Positions 43,797-53,508 are shown, counted from the first letter of the stretch. The stretch: DNA of 64,000 nt from Evansella vedderi (GCF_030813435.1 NZ_JAUSUG010000001.1:310001-374000), one strand, 5' to 3'. The notes: a model not told the origin generated them from the letters alone. Numbers and translations: made by a program.

Positions 43797-44735
43797 ATGA
43801 GTAAAGAGATTTTATTTTTAGAGCCGGTGTTTAAAGAGAGAATATGGGGAGGAGACTTATTAGCCAAATCTTTCGGGTACGACATTCCTTCGGCAAAAAC
43901 AGGAGAATGTTGGGCCATTTCTGCACATGAACATGGTCAAAGTATCGTAAAAAACGGTTCTTATAAAGGGATTGCCCTCGGTGATTTATGGCATAACCAT
44001 CGGGAGTTATTTGGAAAGGCAGAAGGGGATAAGTTTCCTATATTAACGAAAATATTAGATGCTACAGCAGATCTATCTGTTCAAGTACATCCCGATGATG
44101 CGTATGCCAATAAGTATGAGAATGGGGAATTCGGTAAGACCGAATGCTGGTATATTATCGATTGCAAAGAAGATGCGGAACTGATTTTAGGCCACCATGC
44201 GAAAACAAGGGAAGAGCTGGAGTCCATGCTGAAAAACGGAGAGTGGGACGCCTTTATCCGTAAGATTAATATTAAACCAGGTGATTTCATTTTTGTACCG
44301 AGTGGAACGGTCCATGCCATTTGTGAAGGTACGATGATTTTAGAAACGCAGCAAAGCTCCGATGTGACGTATCGAATCTATGACTATGACAGAACAGATG
44401 ATACAGGAAATAAGCGGGAATTACATCTTGATAAATCCATAGATGTCATCACCGTTCCCCATGAAGATGTAGCCCTGCAATTTGAAACGGAAAAATATGG
44501 GGATCTAGCAGTGAAAAATCTAGTGAGCACAGAATTTTTTACCGTAGAAGAGTGGGTAATTGAAGGGAAAGGGACGAAAGAACACGGCGAAAACTTCCTC
44601 CTATTCAGTGTGATTGAAGGGGAAGCAACGCTGAACAACCAGGTCATTAAAAAGGGAGATCACTTTATGCTTCCAAGTGGGTATGGGGAGATGGAAGTAG
44701 ATGGGAAGGCGAAACTGGTTGTTTCCTACGTTTAG
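43797..44735 (+). CDS. manA: Mannose-6-phosphate isomerase, class I
   Basis: 312 residues, the short Bacillus form. Zinc and active-site motifs are QVHPDD (H98) and GKTECWY, PSGTVHAI, and the later QQSSDVTYRIYDYDR. It converts mannose 6-phosphate to fructose 6-phosphate, the product expected from the upstream PTS. ATG 43797 is chosen (GGAG eight bases before); GTG 43788 overlaps that site. Confidence 0.95.
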   Translation: MSKEILFLEPVFKERIWGGDLLAKSFGYDIPSAKTGECWAISAHEHGQSIVKNGSYKGIALGDLWHNHRELFGKAEGDKFPILTKILDATADLSVQVHPDDAYANKYENGEFGKTECWYIIDCKEDAELILGHHAKTREELESMLKNGEWDAFIRKINIKPGDFIFVPSGTVHAICEGTMILETQQSSDVTYRIYDYDRTDDTGNKRELHLDKSIDVITVPHEDVALQFETEKYGDLAVKNLVSTEFFTVEEWVIEGKGTKEHGENFLLFSVIEGEATLNNQVIKKGDHFMLPSGYGEMEVDGKAKLVVSYV

Positions 44736-44875
44736 CGGTGCCAGCGTCTGCGATTACCGTCGCCAAACATTCAAGGATGTAACACAGGTAGATTTTTTCA
44801 TCACATCAATTTTGTTGAGGGTGCTGGTTGTTGAAGCTGGCATCTACATTTATACATAATGGGAGGTTATATGGA

Positions 44876-45865
44876 ATGAGTAAATTTTTTGATGAAGTGA
44901 AGCAGCAGCCAGAAGCTATTCGTAAAACGATTGCCCTTAATAAGGAAAGTACATTAAAAGGGGAAAAGCCTTTATTATTTACTGGAATGGGGAGCTCCCT
45001 GGCTGCATCTGAGTTACTCGTTTCCTACTTGGGGTCTCACGGGATACGGGCAAGTGCTATTGATAACTCGGAACTTCTATATTATTATCCTGATACTTTT
45101 TTTCAAAAGCATGATGTGGTTGTAACTTCCCAGAGTGGGGAGAGTTATGAGGCAAAGGAGCTCGCTAAACGATATTCTGTGTCCGCGATCACGAATACAC
45201 CTGGAAGTTCACTGGATAAGGAAAGTGTCCATGCTTATTACACCGATGCCGGGAAGGAAGAGGCAATCGCTTCCTCAAAGTCATTTACAACGACAGTGAC
45301 ACTAATGTTGCTGTTAGGATCAAAATTAGCTGGTAAAGATTTAACCTCAGATTTAGTAAAGACGGCAGAAGTCCTTGAGGAAAATCTGGCTAAAGCAGAC
45401 GATATTCAACAACTCATTGGAAGTTTTATAGATCCAACTCGCCCACTTATGCTACTTGGCCGTGGTCCAAGTGTGACTACCACACGCCAAGGATCCTTAA
45501 CCTTAAAAGAAACGGCTCGAATCTATGCAGAGGGGATGTCTGCACCTTTATTCCGTCATGGTCCATTTGAACTTCTAGAAGAAAACCTACAGGCCATTTT
45601 CTTTAACCCAAAAGGTGTGACTTATGAACGGAATAAAGACTATGTATTTGAACTTGTCCAACGAGGAGCAAAAGTGCTATATGTAGCTGATGAGCCCCTT
45701 GAACACGAGAACATTCAATCGGTTGTTATGGATTCAGTAAATGAGTACTGCAGTGTCATCCCTTATTCCTTTGTTATTCAAATGGCTGCCGTTATCTTGT
45801 CTGAACAGCGAGGTTTGACCGCCGGTGAAGCAAAAGTGATTACTAAAATTACTGGGAAAGAGTAG
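44876..45865 (+). CDS. SIS-domain sugar-phosphate isomerase/deaminase (GlmS/AgaS-like)
   Basis: 329 residues with two SIS domains. SIS1 has FTGMGSSLAASELLVSYL and VTSQSGESYEAKELAKRY. SIS2 has LLGRGPSVTTTRQGSLTLKE and AEGMSAPLFRHGPFELL. It lacks the glutamine amidotransferase half of GlmS, as in AgaS or FrlB-like deglycases and deaminases. ATG 44876 follows GGGAGG; the longer frame from 44828 has no such signal. It lies 140 bp after manA and may act on an amino- or glycated sugar phosphate. The substrate is unknown. Confidence 0.88.
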   Translation: MSKFFDEVKQQPEAIRKTIALNKESTLKGEKPLLFTGMGSSLAASELLVSYLGSHGIRASAIDNSELLYYYPDTFFQKHDVVVTSQSGESYEAKELAKRYSVSAITNTPGSSLDKESVHAYYTDAGKEEAIASSKSFTTTVTLMLLLGSKLAGKDLTSDLVKTAEVLEENLAKADDIQQLIGSFIDPTRPLMLLGRGPSVTTTRQGSLTLKETARIYAEGMSAPLFRHGPFELLEENLQAIFFNPKGVTYERNKDYVFELVQRGAKVLYVADEPLEHENIQSVVMDSVNEYCSVIPYSFVIQMAAVILSEQRGLTAGEAKVITKITGKE

Positions 45866-45935
45866 TTTTGGAGCCTTATAAGGAATTAATAGTTTCAATA
45901 GATTATAAACACATACTGTAGCAAATAAGTGATCC

Positions 45936-45965
45936 GAACCCATGCGAGCTAACCAGCATGGGTTC
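45936..45965. other. Hairpin after the SIS gene
   Basis: A perfect 10-bp stem GAACCCATGC / GCATGGGTTC without a U-run. It is a possible weak terminator. Confidence 0.5.
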
Positions 45966-46076
45966 AATTAGGTAAAGCAAGGGAATCTTTAATGGCTGGA
46001 TTTTTTGAGAAGTAGGTTTTCTATTATCCTTCGTTCTTATATACTAGTAACTATTAAATATTAGGGTGGTGAAAGG

Positions 46077-47696
46077 ATGGGTGTAATTAAACAAAGGGAA
46101 AAAGTGAATAAGTTGTTTGAGATTAATCATTTATTGACGAAGTCTTTGGATATTGGTGTTGTTCTGCGAACATTAGTGGAAGAAGCTAGGAATTTATTAG
46201 AGGTGTCAGATACTGTAATCCTTTATTTATTTCACCCAGATGAAAAGGTTCTACGGGTGGCAGAAGGTGTTGGTATTAATATAGAAGTGATGCGTCAGAT
46301 TGCCTTTGTCCCTGGGGAGTCGTTAACAGGGAAAACGTATGCGGACCGGAAATCTTATTTGTTTGCGGAGGAGGATACCTTAAAGGAAAACATGTCCAAC
46401 ATGTCTCCTGAAAATTACTCTTTCTATTATGAAGGGGTTTATCGTAGGGAAATCAAGAGTGCTTTATCAGTGCCGTTAATGTATCAGGATGAGTGTTTAG
46501 GTGTATTGATTGTAGATAATTTCGAAAACGATGGCCAGTTTACGGATGATGATATACGGGTTATTGAAGTGATTGCAAACCAAAGTGCCATTGCCATTGT
46601 CCATTCTAATTTGTTTGAAGATTTGAAAAAGAAGAATAACGAATTAAAGAATTCTATAGATATCCATAAAAAATTTACAAAGGCGATTCTAGAAGGTGGT
46701 GGTATTGATACGATTCTATCATTATTAAGTAGAATTCTTGGGGTGAATGTAGAGTTCCACTATGAAAGCCAGCAGTCTTATCTTTCTGAGGGGTTTCCCA
46801 TTATTCGAGGGAGAGAGACGCTGGGGTATATTTATATGGACAAGGATATAAATGAATTATTTCCTTTAGAAGTGGTGGCTGTGGAGCATGCAGCAACTGC
46901 CTTAGCCCTTGAGCTAGTGAAAATAAATGCTCTATATGAAAAGGAGCTACATTTTCGGGAAGAAGTTTTTCAGCAAATGATCGAAGGAATTCCCCACAGT
47001 GATTTGAAACGGATTCAAAATTATGTGAACTGGAATGTGGATTCGGAAGTGGTTTGCATGGTGATTGAAGAGAAGCAAAGCCAGCTGTGGAAAGGGGAAT
47101 CGTTATTAGATAAGGAAAGGTTCATTCGTTCCTTAGAAACTATTTGCCAAAGTGTGAGCGAATCTACCTTTGTTTTGTCCAGAACCTATCAAGCTATCCT
47201 CATCATACCTGAAGCCAACGATCAGGTCGTCAATGCCATTGTCCAGAAAATAACTCATCAATGGGAGCGAGAGAAGGATCTTGTATTTGGAGTTGGAAGA
47301 AAGGTGTCCATCGGGAAACTGGGGAATGCTTACCGGGAAGCGTTAGATGCCATTCGTTATGGGAAATCTACTGGAGAAAGCTACGTCAACTACTCCCATC
47401 TTGGGGTGGAACGATTATTACAACATGTGGACCCAACTACCCTTAGCTTATTTATCGACGATAAAATAGGTCCCCTTCTCACCATGGAACCAATTTACTT
47501 AGAAACTCTCGGGATGTTGATTCTTTCTAATAAAAATCATAAGAGGACAGCGGAACAACTGCATATTCACCCTAACACCCTTTACCAACGTATTAAAAAG
47601 ATGGAAAAGGAGATGAATATCTCCTTTGATCGTGATGTAGATTGGTTGAATTTAGTTGTTGCCTACAATTTACATGTGGCAAGTCACAATGGGTAG
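46077..47696 (+). CDS. GAF-domain regulator with CdaR/PucR-type C-terminus
   Basis: 539 residues. The N-terminal GAF domain (about 5-180) includes FVPGESLTGKTYADRKSYL and ALSVPLMYQDECLGVLIVDN. The middle resembles the GGDEF-like region of CdaR proteins. The C-terminal PucR-type helix-turn-helix is RTAEQLHIHPNTLYQRIKKM. It is a paralogue of the gene at 55338. Each precedes an M20 hydrolase gene, so this one probably controls the operon starting at 47785, with a small molecule bound by the GAF domain. Confidence 0.9.
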   Translation: MGVIKQREKVNKLFEINHLLTKSLDIGVVLRTLVEEARNLLEVSDTVILYLFHPDEKVLRVAEGVGINIEVMRQIAFVPGESLTGKTYADRKSYLFAEEDTLKENMSNMSPENYSFYYEGVYRREIKSALSVPLMYQDECLGVLIVDNFENDGQFTDDDIRVIEVIANQSAIAIVHSNLFEDLKKKNNELKNSIDIHKKFTKAILEGGGIDTILSLLSRILGVNVEFHYESQQSYLSEGFPIIRGRETLGYIYMDKDINELFPLEVVAVEHAATALALELVKINALYEKELHFREEVFQQMIEGIPHSDLKRIQNYVNWNVDSEVVCMVIEEKQSQLWKGESLLDKERFIRSLETICQSVSESTFVLSRTYQAILIIPEANDQVVNAIVQKITHQWEREKDLVFGVGRKVSIGKLGNAYREALDAIRYGKSTGESYVNYSHLGVERLLQHVDPTTLSLFIDDKIGPLLTMEPIYLETLGMLILSNKNHKRTAEQLHIHPNTLYQRIKKMEKEMNISFDRDVDWLNLVVAYNLHVASHNG

Positions 47697-47784
47697 AGCT
47701 TAACATTGTGACCTTCCACATTTCTTTTTATTTATCTGAATATTATAATTCTTCCTAAGATACTTGAAAAAGGAGTCGTGAAGG

Positions 47785-48978
47785 TTGGTAAACACAAAAA
47801 CAAGTAATCAAGAAAATCTAACCAATAGATTGCTAGAGATTCGAAAAGAGCTTCATCGCTTTCCTGAAGTAAGCTCAAAGGAATTTAAAACGACGGAACG
47901 TTTAAAGGAATGGCTAACAGAGGTAGGGTACTCTATTTTACCACTGGATGTGGAAACGGGATTAGTTGCGGAAATCAGTGGGGCTTTAGCAGGTCCAACG
48001 GTTGCCTATCGTACGGATATTGATGCTTTACCCATCCAAGAAGAAACAGGCCTATCCTTTGCTTCAACGATAGAAGGAGTTTCCCATGCTTGTGGCCATG
48101 ACATGCATATGACCATTGCCCTTGGTGCAGCATTCACATTAGCGGAAAAGAGGGATCAACTGAAAGGGACTGTGCGTTTTATTTTTCAGCCGGCAGAAGA
48201 AACGACTCAAGGAGCAAGACAGTTAATAGAGGCTGGATTGTTTGAAGATGGGAAAATTCAGGCAGTGTTTGGAGTCCATAACCAACCAGGTATTCCTGCA
48301 GGAAAAGTGGGGGTCACGGATCATCATTTAATGGGAGCTGTGGACACAATCAAGATTAAGGTGACGGGACATAGTGGACATGGGGCCATTCCCCAAAATG
48401 CTGTAGATTCCGTAGTGGCAGGATCGGCCATTGTTATGGGATTACAGTCAGCCGTGAGCCGAAATATGGATCCATTCGAACCAGTTGTCGTAACCATTGG
48501 CTCCTTCCATTCGGGAACAACACATAACGTTATTGCCGGAACGGCGGAATTATTAGGAACAGTCCGTAGTTTCAATCCAAAAGTACGTGCGCAGCTTCCT
48601 AGTTTAATAGAAAGAATTGCAACGGATATTGCAAAAGGGTACGGAGCGGAAGCTAAATTAGACTTTATTCCACAAGTCCCAGCTATTGATAATGACGCCA
48701 CCATGACCGGTATCGTTCAAGAAGCAGTGAGTGAGGTTCTTGGGGAAGGGGCCGTTGTGAAACCGGAGCCTACCCTAGGGGGAGAAGATTTTGCCCTCTA
48801 TCAACAGTATGTACCTGGATGTTTTTTCTGGGTAGGGACAGGAAGTGAAGAAAAGGGTGTCACGAAGCAGTGGCATGATCCGGCATTTTTAGTGAATGAT
48901 GAGGTTATTCCTGATGCCGTAACCATAGTTGTTAAAACGTTGGAGAAGGCGTTAGATCATTTTCAATGGAATAAATAG
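47785..48978 (+). CDS. M20-family amidohydrolase (IAA-amino acid hydrolase type)
   Basis: 397 residues. Metal-binding motifs: HACGHDMHM and QPAEETTQGA, and the dimerisation insert GHSGHGAIPQNAVDSV. The family cleaves N-acyl bonds (hippurate, N-acetyl-amino acids, IAA conjugates). It starts with TTG 47785 behind GGAG and is followed 18 bp later by an aldehyde dehydrogenase, so the released product may be oxidised next. No signal peptide; cytoplasmic. The substrate is unknown. Confidence 0.9.
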   Translation: MVNTKTSNQENLTNRLLEIRKELHRFPEVSSKEFKTTERLKEWLTEVGYSILPLDVETGLVAEISGALAGPTVAYRTDIDALPIQEETGLSFASTIEGVSHACGHDMHMTIALGAAFTLAEKRDQLKGTVRFIFQPAEETTQGARQLIEAGLFEDGKIQAVFGVHNQPGIPAGKVGVTDHHLMGAVDTIKIKVTGHSGHGAIPQNAVDSVVAGSAIVMGLQSAVSRNMDPFEPVVVTIGSFHSGTTHNVIAGTAELLGTVRSFNPKVRAQLPSLIERIATDIAKGYGAEAKLDFIPQVPAIDNDATMTGIVQEAVSEVLGEGAVVKPEPTLGGEDFALYQQYVPGCFFWVGTGSEEKGVTKQWHDPAFLVNDEVIPDAVTIVVKTLEKALDHFQWNK

Positions 48979-48996
48979 GATAGGGAGGAATTTAAG

Positions 48997-50454
48997 ATGG
49001 TAACTACTTATCAAAACTACATCAATGGGAAATGGATTAATTCCGAATCCGGGGAAACGTACACCAGCATTAATCCAGCCAATACAGAGGAAGTATTGGG
49101 ATATTTCCAAAGCTCCACTGTGGAGGATGTAAAAAAGGCAATTGATGCTGCCAGCGAGGCCTTTCCTGCTTGGTCAAAAACGGCAGTACCCGTTCGTGGA
49201 GATATATTATTTCGGTTAATGCAAGAATTGGAGCAGGAAAGGGAAGTTCTTGCTGAAATTATTACGAAGGAAGTTGGTAAGTCCCTCCGTGAAGCGAGAG
49301 GCGAGGTAGAAAAAACCATTCAGGCTATGAAGCAGTTTAGTGGGGAAGCGACTAGACTAACGGGAGAAACGATTCCTTCCTATGATCCTAATATTTTCGG
49401 CTATACCGTTAGGGAGCCACTTGGAGTGGTGGGGGTTATTGCTCCATATAATTTTCCGTTGGGGATTGGAATTTGGAAGATAGCCCCCGCTATCGTAGCA
49501 GGAAATACGGTAGTCTTTAAACCAGCTAGTAACACTTCGTTAATTAGTATTAAGATTATGGAGTTATTTGAGAAGTCAGGTGTGCCAGAGGGTGTCCTCA
49601 ACATGGTTACTGGCTCCGGATCCGTTGTGGGGAGAGAGTTCGGAGAGAATCCACATCTTAAGGCCGTTTCCTTTACAGGTTCATCCGATGTTGGAATTGC
49701 CCTCGGAAAGGCAGTAACTGCCCGTGGTGGCAAAATGCAGGCAGAAATGGGTGGGAAAAATCCATCCATTGTTTTAGAGGATGCCGATTTAGATAAGGTA
49801 GCAGAAAGCTTAGTACTGAGTGGCTTCTTAGATAATGGGCAACGCTGTACTGGAACAAGCCGCTTAATCGTTCTACGATCCATTGCGGAAGAATTGACGG
49901 AAAAACTTGTTGAGAAAGCTCGTCAGGTGGTCGTTGGTAACGGTTTTGATGAAGGGGTGGATAATGGTCCAGTCATTGATGAATCTCAACTTAATGTGTA
50001 CTTGCATTACGTTAACACTGCCATTGAAGAAGGGGCCAAATTGGAATTTGGGGGCAAGCGTCTGACGGAAAATGGATTGGATAAAGGATATTTCGTTGCG
50101 CCTACCGTATTTAGTCATGTAACGGAAGAGATGACCATTGCGAAAGAAGAAATCTTCGGCCCCGTCATTGCCGTTATGGAGGTAGACTCTTACGAAGAAG
50201 CCATCCGTGTGGCCAACAATACGGAATTTGGCTTGTCATCCTCCATTTACACAAAAGATTTGCAAAAGGCCTTTGATTTTGTCCGACGAATTGAGTCAGG
50301 GGTCACCCATGTGAACGTACCATCCAACTACTTTGAAAATCAGTATCCATTCGGTGGTAAGAAAACATCCAGCATCGGACCACGTGAACAAGGGAGCACC
50401 GCTCTCGACTTCTGGACAGATTACAAAACCGTTTACATCAACCCAAACTATTAG
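48997..50454 (+). CDS. Aldehyde dehydrogenase (alpha-ketoglutarate semialdehyde dehydrogenase-like)
   Basis: 485 residues. The general base Glu lies in QAEMGGKNP, the catalytic Cys in LDNGQRCTGTSR, and the cofactor region in FTGSSDVG. The sequence resembles the B. subtilis YcbD class that oxidises 2,5-dioxopentanoate to alpha-ketoglutarate. That compound is the product of KdgD, encoded 13 kb upstream in a module lacking its own dehydrogenase. Its operon partners point instead to a different aldehyde, so its true substrate is open. GGGAGGAA precedes the ATG. Confidence 0.92.
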   Translation: MVTTYQNYINGKWINSESGETYTSINPANTEEVLGYFQSSTVEDVKKAIDAASEAFPAWSKTAVPVRGDILFRLMQELEQEREVLAEIITKEVGKSLREARGEVEKTIQAMKQFSGEATRLTGETIPSYDPNIFGYTVREPLGVVGVIAPYNFPLGIGIWKIAPAIVAGNTVVFKPASNTSLISIKIMELFEKSGVPEGVLNMVTGSGSVVGREFGENPHLKAVSFTGSSDVGIALGKAVTARGGKMQAEMGGKNPSIVLEDADLDKVAESLVLSGFLDNGQRCTGTSRLIVLRSIAEELTEKLVEKARQVVVGNGFDEGVDNGPVIDESQLNVYLHYVNTAIEEGAKLEFGGKRLTENGLDKGYFVAPTVFSHVTEEMTIAKEEIFGPVIAVMEVDSYEEAIRVANNTEFGLSSSIYTKDLQKAFDFVRRIESGVTHVNVPSNYFENQYPFGGKKTSSIGPREQGSTALDFWTDYKTVYINPNY

Positions 50455-50660
50455 GATGTAAGAGCCGAGGAGACTACCGGACCGCGCAGAAAGAGAGCGC
50501 CTGAAGCGTTGCCCGCGGAACCAGGACGGTGACATTACGCCGTTGGCCACAAGCGGGACCTGAGGCGCTTCCTCGAGTAGTTTGCGTCGAGTAATCGCAG
50601 ACGCAGGACATGGGCTGTCCATAGGCGTAATTGGTCCGCCTGTAACGTATCCAAGTGTAA
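50455..50660. repeat. GC-rich Bacillus-type intergenic repeat inside an operon
   Basis: About 200 bp of markedly GC-richer sequence than its surroundings, including GAGAGCGCCTGAAGCG and TGCCCGCGGAACC, similar to GC-rich repeats common in Bacillus intergenic regions. Several short inverted segments suggest RNA structure. No frame with coding character was found. It separates the ALDH gene from the dehydrogenase gene. Confidence 0.7.
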
Positions 50661-50718
50661 TATATTCAGCTAAAAAACAATCTTTTAGAAATCAACTTTG
50701 AAAAAAGGGGAGATAGGC

Positions 50719-51621
50719 TTGGATGAAAGACGGAAAGTAGGTGTAGTTGGCTGCGGTGCCATGGGACGGGGGATCATTAAAAACCTCGTCCTTGGTGGCT
50801 ATGAGGTTTATGCCTTTGACGTAAATGAGGCAGCCATGAATTCGGTGAAGGAGCTAGGAGCACATCCGATTCAAGAAAAAGAACAGATGTATAGTTTAGT
50901 TCACTATTTAATTACTTCCTTGCCAACGCCACAGTTAGTAGAAGAAACGATTACAGGGAAAAATGGAGCCATTCATTTTATGGAGAATGGCAGTTATATC
51001 CTTGATGTCAGTACAACGGATGTGGAAACAACAAGAAGAATCTATCAGGAAGCAAAAGGGAAGGGAATATCCTTTTTCGATTGTCCGTTAAGTGGCGGGC
51101 CAGAGGGAGCGGATAAAGGGGAGTTAACCATTATTGTTGGCGGTGATGAAGCTACGTATGCTACTATTTATCCCCTTTTGTCTGCCATTGGAAAAGAAAT
51201 TGAGTACATTGGCGACTCTGGAACTGGTCAAGTGATAAAACTCTGCAACAACATGGTAGTAGCAGGTATTGTGACCTTGCTAAGTGAGGCTTTGCTTACA
51301 GGCGTGAAATCTGGAGTTCCTGCTGAGAAGATAGCCAGTATGTTTCAAAAGGGTTCAGCCCATACAAAGGTCATGTCGGTGTTTGGACCTAATCTCATTA
51401 GCGGGGACCATGAAAATGTAAAGTTTATGCTTCAGCACATGTCGAAGGACATTCAATTATATATGGATCTAGCTAAGAAAGAAAAGATCCCGACCTTTTT
51501 CAGTGCTACAGTAGATCAGTTTTTTACTATTGCCAAAAATAACGGGAAAGGAGCATTAGATACCACTGCTGTTAGTCAAGTATTAGAAGATTTAGCTGAA
51601 TCTACTATTGTACCAAAATAA
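50719..51621 (+). CDS. 3-hydroxyisobutyrate dehydrogenase-family oxidoreductase
   Basis: 300 residues of the beta-hydroxyacid dehydrogenase family (tartronate semialdehyde reductase, HIBADH, GarR). Cofactor motif GCGAMGRGI near the start, substrate loop DCPLSGGPEGADKGELTI and catalytic Lys in GTGQVIKLCNNMV are all present. TTG 50719 lies six bases after AAAAGGGGAG, while the longer TTG 50698 has no ribosome site. It would interconvert a beta-hydroxy acid and a semialdehyde with NAD(P), which fits a pathway with the ALDH upstream. Confidence 0.88.
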   Translation: MDERRKVGVVGCGAMGRGIIKNLVLGGYEVYAFDVNEAAMNSVKELGAHPIQEKEQMYSLVHYLITSLPTPQLVEETITGKNGAIHFMENGSYILDVSTTDVETTRRIYQEAKGKGISFFDCPLSGGPEGADKGELTIIVGGDEATYATIYPLLSAIGKEIEYIGDSGTGQVIKLCNNMVVAGIVTLLSEALLTGVKSGVPAEKIASMFQKGSAHTKVMSVFGPNLISGDHENVKFMLQHMSKDIQLYMDLAKKEKIPTFFSATVDQFFTIAKNNGKGALDTTAVSQVLEDLAESTIVPK

Positions 51622-51639
51622 CGAAGAGGAGGAATTTAT

Positions 51640-52458
51640 ATGTCAGAAGAAAGAAAGAATCTTTGGAAAGACTGGCGATTACATGCAATCGTTCTAGGGA
51701 TTGTTTTACTTACAGAATTGATTGGAACTCACCAGTTCCAAGTAGGTCCTGGTGTTATTCTATTACTGCCTATGCTTTATGCCATTATTATCGGTCTTGC
51801 CTTATACTTCACACCAATTGTAAAAGAAAAACAATCCAAGAATGCTGAACCTCTTATTGTGTTAGGAGTAACCTTACTTATTGCCAAAATCGGGGTCATA
51901 ATTGGACCATCTTTGCCGCAAATTATAGCTGCAGGTCCGGCATTATTATTACAGGAATTTGGTAACTTAGGAACGATATTTTTCGCTTTACCCATTGCCA
52001 TATTTTTGGGGCTAAAGCGGGAAAGTATCGGTATGACGCACTCCGTTGCCCGTGAGCCTAACGTTGGTCTCGTGATGGATAAGTTTGGTTTTGACTCCCC
52101 AGAAGGACGGGGTGTAATGTCTATTTACATTTTCGGTACAGTATTTGGTGCTGTATTTATGGGTTTAATCGCTGGATTCCTGGCCACGCTCACACCACTG
52201 CATCCATTATCTTTTGCCATGGCATCAGGTATTGGTAGTGGAAGTATGATGGCCGCTGCAAGCGGATCTCTTGTAGCCGCCTTCCCTGGAATGGAAAATG
52301 ATATTGTTGCCTTTGCTGGAGCTAGTAATCTACTATCCTTATCCACGGGACTATATATGAGTATTTTTATTGGTTTACCATTAACAGAAAAGTTGTATAA
52401 CGTTTTAACAAGAAGAAAGCAGAAAAAAGAAGAAATGAAACAAGAGAAGGGGGCGTAA
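51640..52458 (+). CDS. DUF3100 integral membrane protein, putative transporter half
   Basis: 272 residues with about eight membrane helices and the DUF3100 pattern (HAIVLGIVLLTELIGTHQF, GPGVILLLPMLYAI, SVAREPNVGLVMDKFG, MASGIGSGSMMAAASGS). A charged, Lys/Glu-rich C-terminus faces the cytoplasm. DUF3100 has no established function that I know. It lies five bases from the next membrane gene and 18 bp after the dehydrogenase, so it probably imports the operon's substrate. Confidence 0.85.
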   Translation: MSEERKNLWKDWRLHAIVLGIVLLTELIGTHQFQVGPGVILLLPMLYAIIIGLALYFTPIVKEKQSKNAEPLIVLGVTLLIAKIGVIIGPSLPQIIAAGPALLLQEFGNLGTIFFALPIAIFLGLKRESIGMTHSVAREPNVGLVMDKFGFDSPEGRGVMSIYIFGTVFGAVFMGLIAGFLATLTPLHPLSFAMASGIGSGSMMAAASGSLVAAFPGMENDIVAFAGASNLLSLSTGLYMSIFIGLPLTEKLYNVLTRRKQKKEEMKQEKGA

Positions 52459-52462
52459 TACT

Positions 52463-52915
52463 ATGCTGAAAAATATTCAAGAGTGGACATTATTATTAAG
52501 TATTTTTGGTATTGTTGCCCTTCTAGGTAACTGGATAGGCTATAATGTATTACCTCTAGATGCTTTACTAGGAATGATTGTACTTGTTCTTATTTGTCTT
52601 GCAGGCTTAATCATTCAAAAGATTATGCCAGGTAATATTCCAAGTGTAGCCTACGTTGCCATTGTGGGTATTCTAGTATCCATGCCGTGGATGCCAGGAT
52701 CAGCAAAGGTTGTAGAGTGGACAACTAGTGTAAACCTTCTTGCCCTTGCTACACCGATCCTCGCTTATGCAGGTATTGCCATCGGTCGATCTTGGACAGA
52801 CTTTGTTAAGCTGGGCTGGAGAAGTATAGTTGTGGCCGTGTGTGTTCTCCTAGGAACATTTATAGGTTCAGCATTAATAGCAGAAGTTGTTTTAAGAATG
52901 CAAGGGATTATATAA
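52463..52915 (+). CDS. Small membrane partner of the DUF3100 protein
   Basis: 150 residues, four to five membrane helices (LLLSIFGIVALLGNWIGYNV, LLGMIVLVLICLAGLII, ALATPILAYAGIAIGRSW). It starts five bases after the DUF3100 stop, behind AGAAGGGGG. Constant pairing suggests a two-subunit permease. No function can be named. Confidence 0.82.
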   Translation: MLKNIQEWTLLLSIFGIVALLGNWIGYNVLPLDALLGMIVLVLICLAGLIIQKIMPGNIPSVAYVAIVGILVSMPWMPGSAKVVEWTTSVNLLALATPILAYAGIAIGRSWTDFVKLGWRSIVVAVCVLLGTFIGSALIAEVVLRMQGII

Positions 52916-52926
52916 GTTTTCGAGAT

Positions 52927-52973
52927 AAAAGAAAGGAAGGGGGGGACAAGGTATCCCTTCCTTCCTTTCTTTT
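52927..52973. terminator. Bidirectional terminator between the DUF3100 operon and the Agr-like locus
   Basis: AAAAGAAAGGAAG (52927-52939) pairs with CTTCCTTTCTTTT (52961-52973), with T-runs on the plus strand and U-runs on the minus strand. Confidence 0.88.
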
Positions 52974-53449
52974 TATAGTTGAGGTAGCTTAATTTTAATA
53001 CGTAATTTTAACAGAATAAAAGTCAATATTAGCAATGGAATTTGCAATGTAATGTAACTAAATAAAATACGCTTCCATGGATTACTCAAAATTTCAGCGT
53101 AATTTAAATCTATTGGGAACACATTAATTAAAAATAATGTAAGGAGAACCTCAAATAGACCTAAGGCTATAAACGCAGTTAACGTAAGGAATAGACTTTT
53201 AAGAACCTTGAATCGGAAGAGTATAACAAGCAGTAAAAAGAATATTCCAAAGGTTAAAAACGGTTTATAGGAATTCTCAAAATACATACTTAATAAAAAT
53301 GCAAATCCCCCGTGTATAAATGCAAATAAAATTAAAGGCTTCAGTTTATCTCGAATGGAAATCCCAAATAAGACAAAAAGAAATAAAGGTAAAATGAATG
53401 CTTCAGGAACGGATAATAAGAAATAGCTGTACCAAGACAAGATGCTCAC
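52973..53449 (-). CDS. Five-helix membrane protein resembling the sensor half of AgrC-type kinases
   Basis: 158 residues, almost entirely membrane: five predicted helices, a short extracellular segment and a basic end (LKLRIKIKLPQL). The layout, including SVPEAFILPLFLFVLFGI and the late LSNPWKRILFSYI, is what I associate with the N-terminal peptide-sensing region of AgrC-like histidine kinases, but no kinase domain follows. It is last in the agr-like operon. The start is GTG 53449 or TTG 53440. The sensor role is inference from pattern and context; it could also be an immunity or transport protein. Confidence 0.72.
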   Translation of the reverse strand: MSILSWYSYFLLSVPEAFILPLFLFVLFGISIRDKLKPLILFAFIHGGFAFLLSMYFENSYKPFLTFGIFFLLLVILFRFKVLKSLFLTLTAFIALGLFEVLLTLFLINVFPIDLNYAEILSNPWKRILFSYITLQIPLLILTFILLKLRIKIKLPQL

Positions 53450-53508
53450 TCTCTTTTCTTATTTTATTTAGTCTAAACTTAAAATTTATGAAAACATACA
53501 ACCTACTC

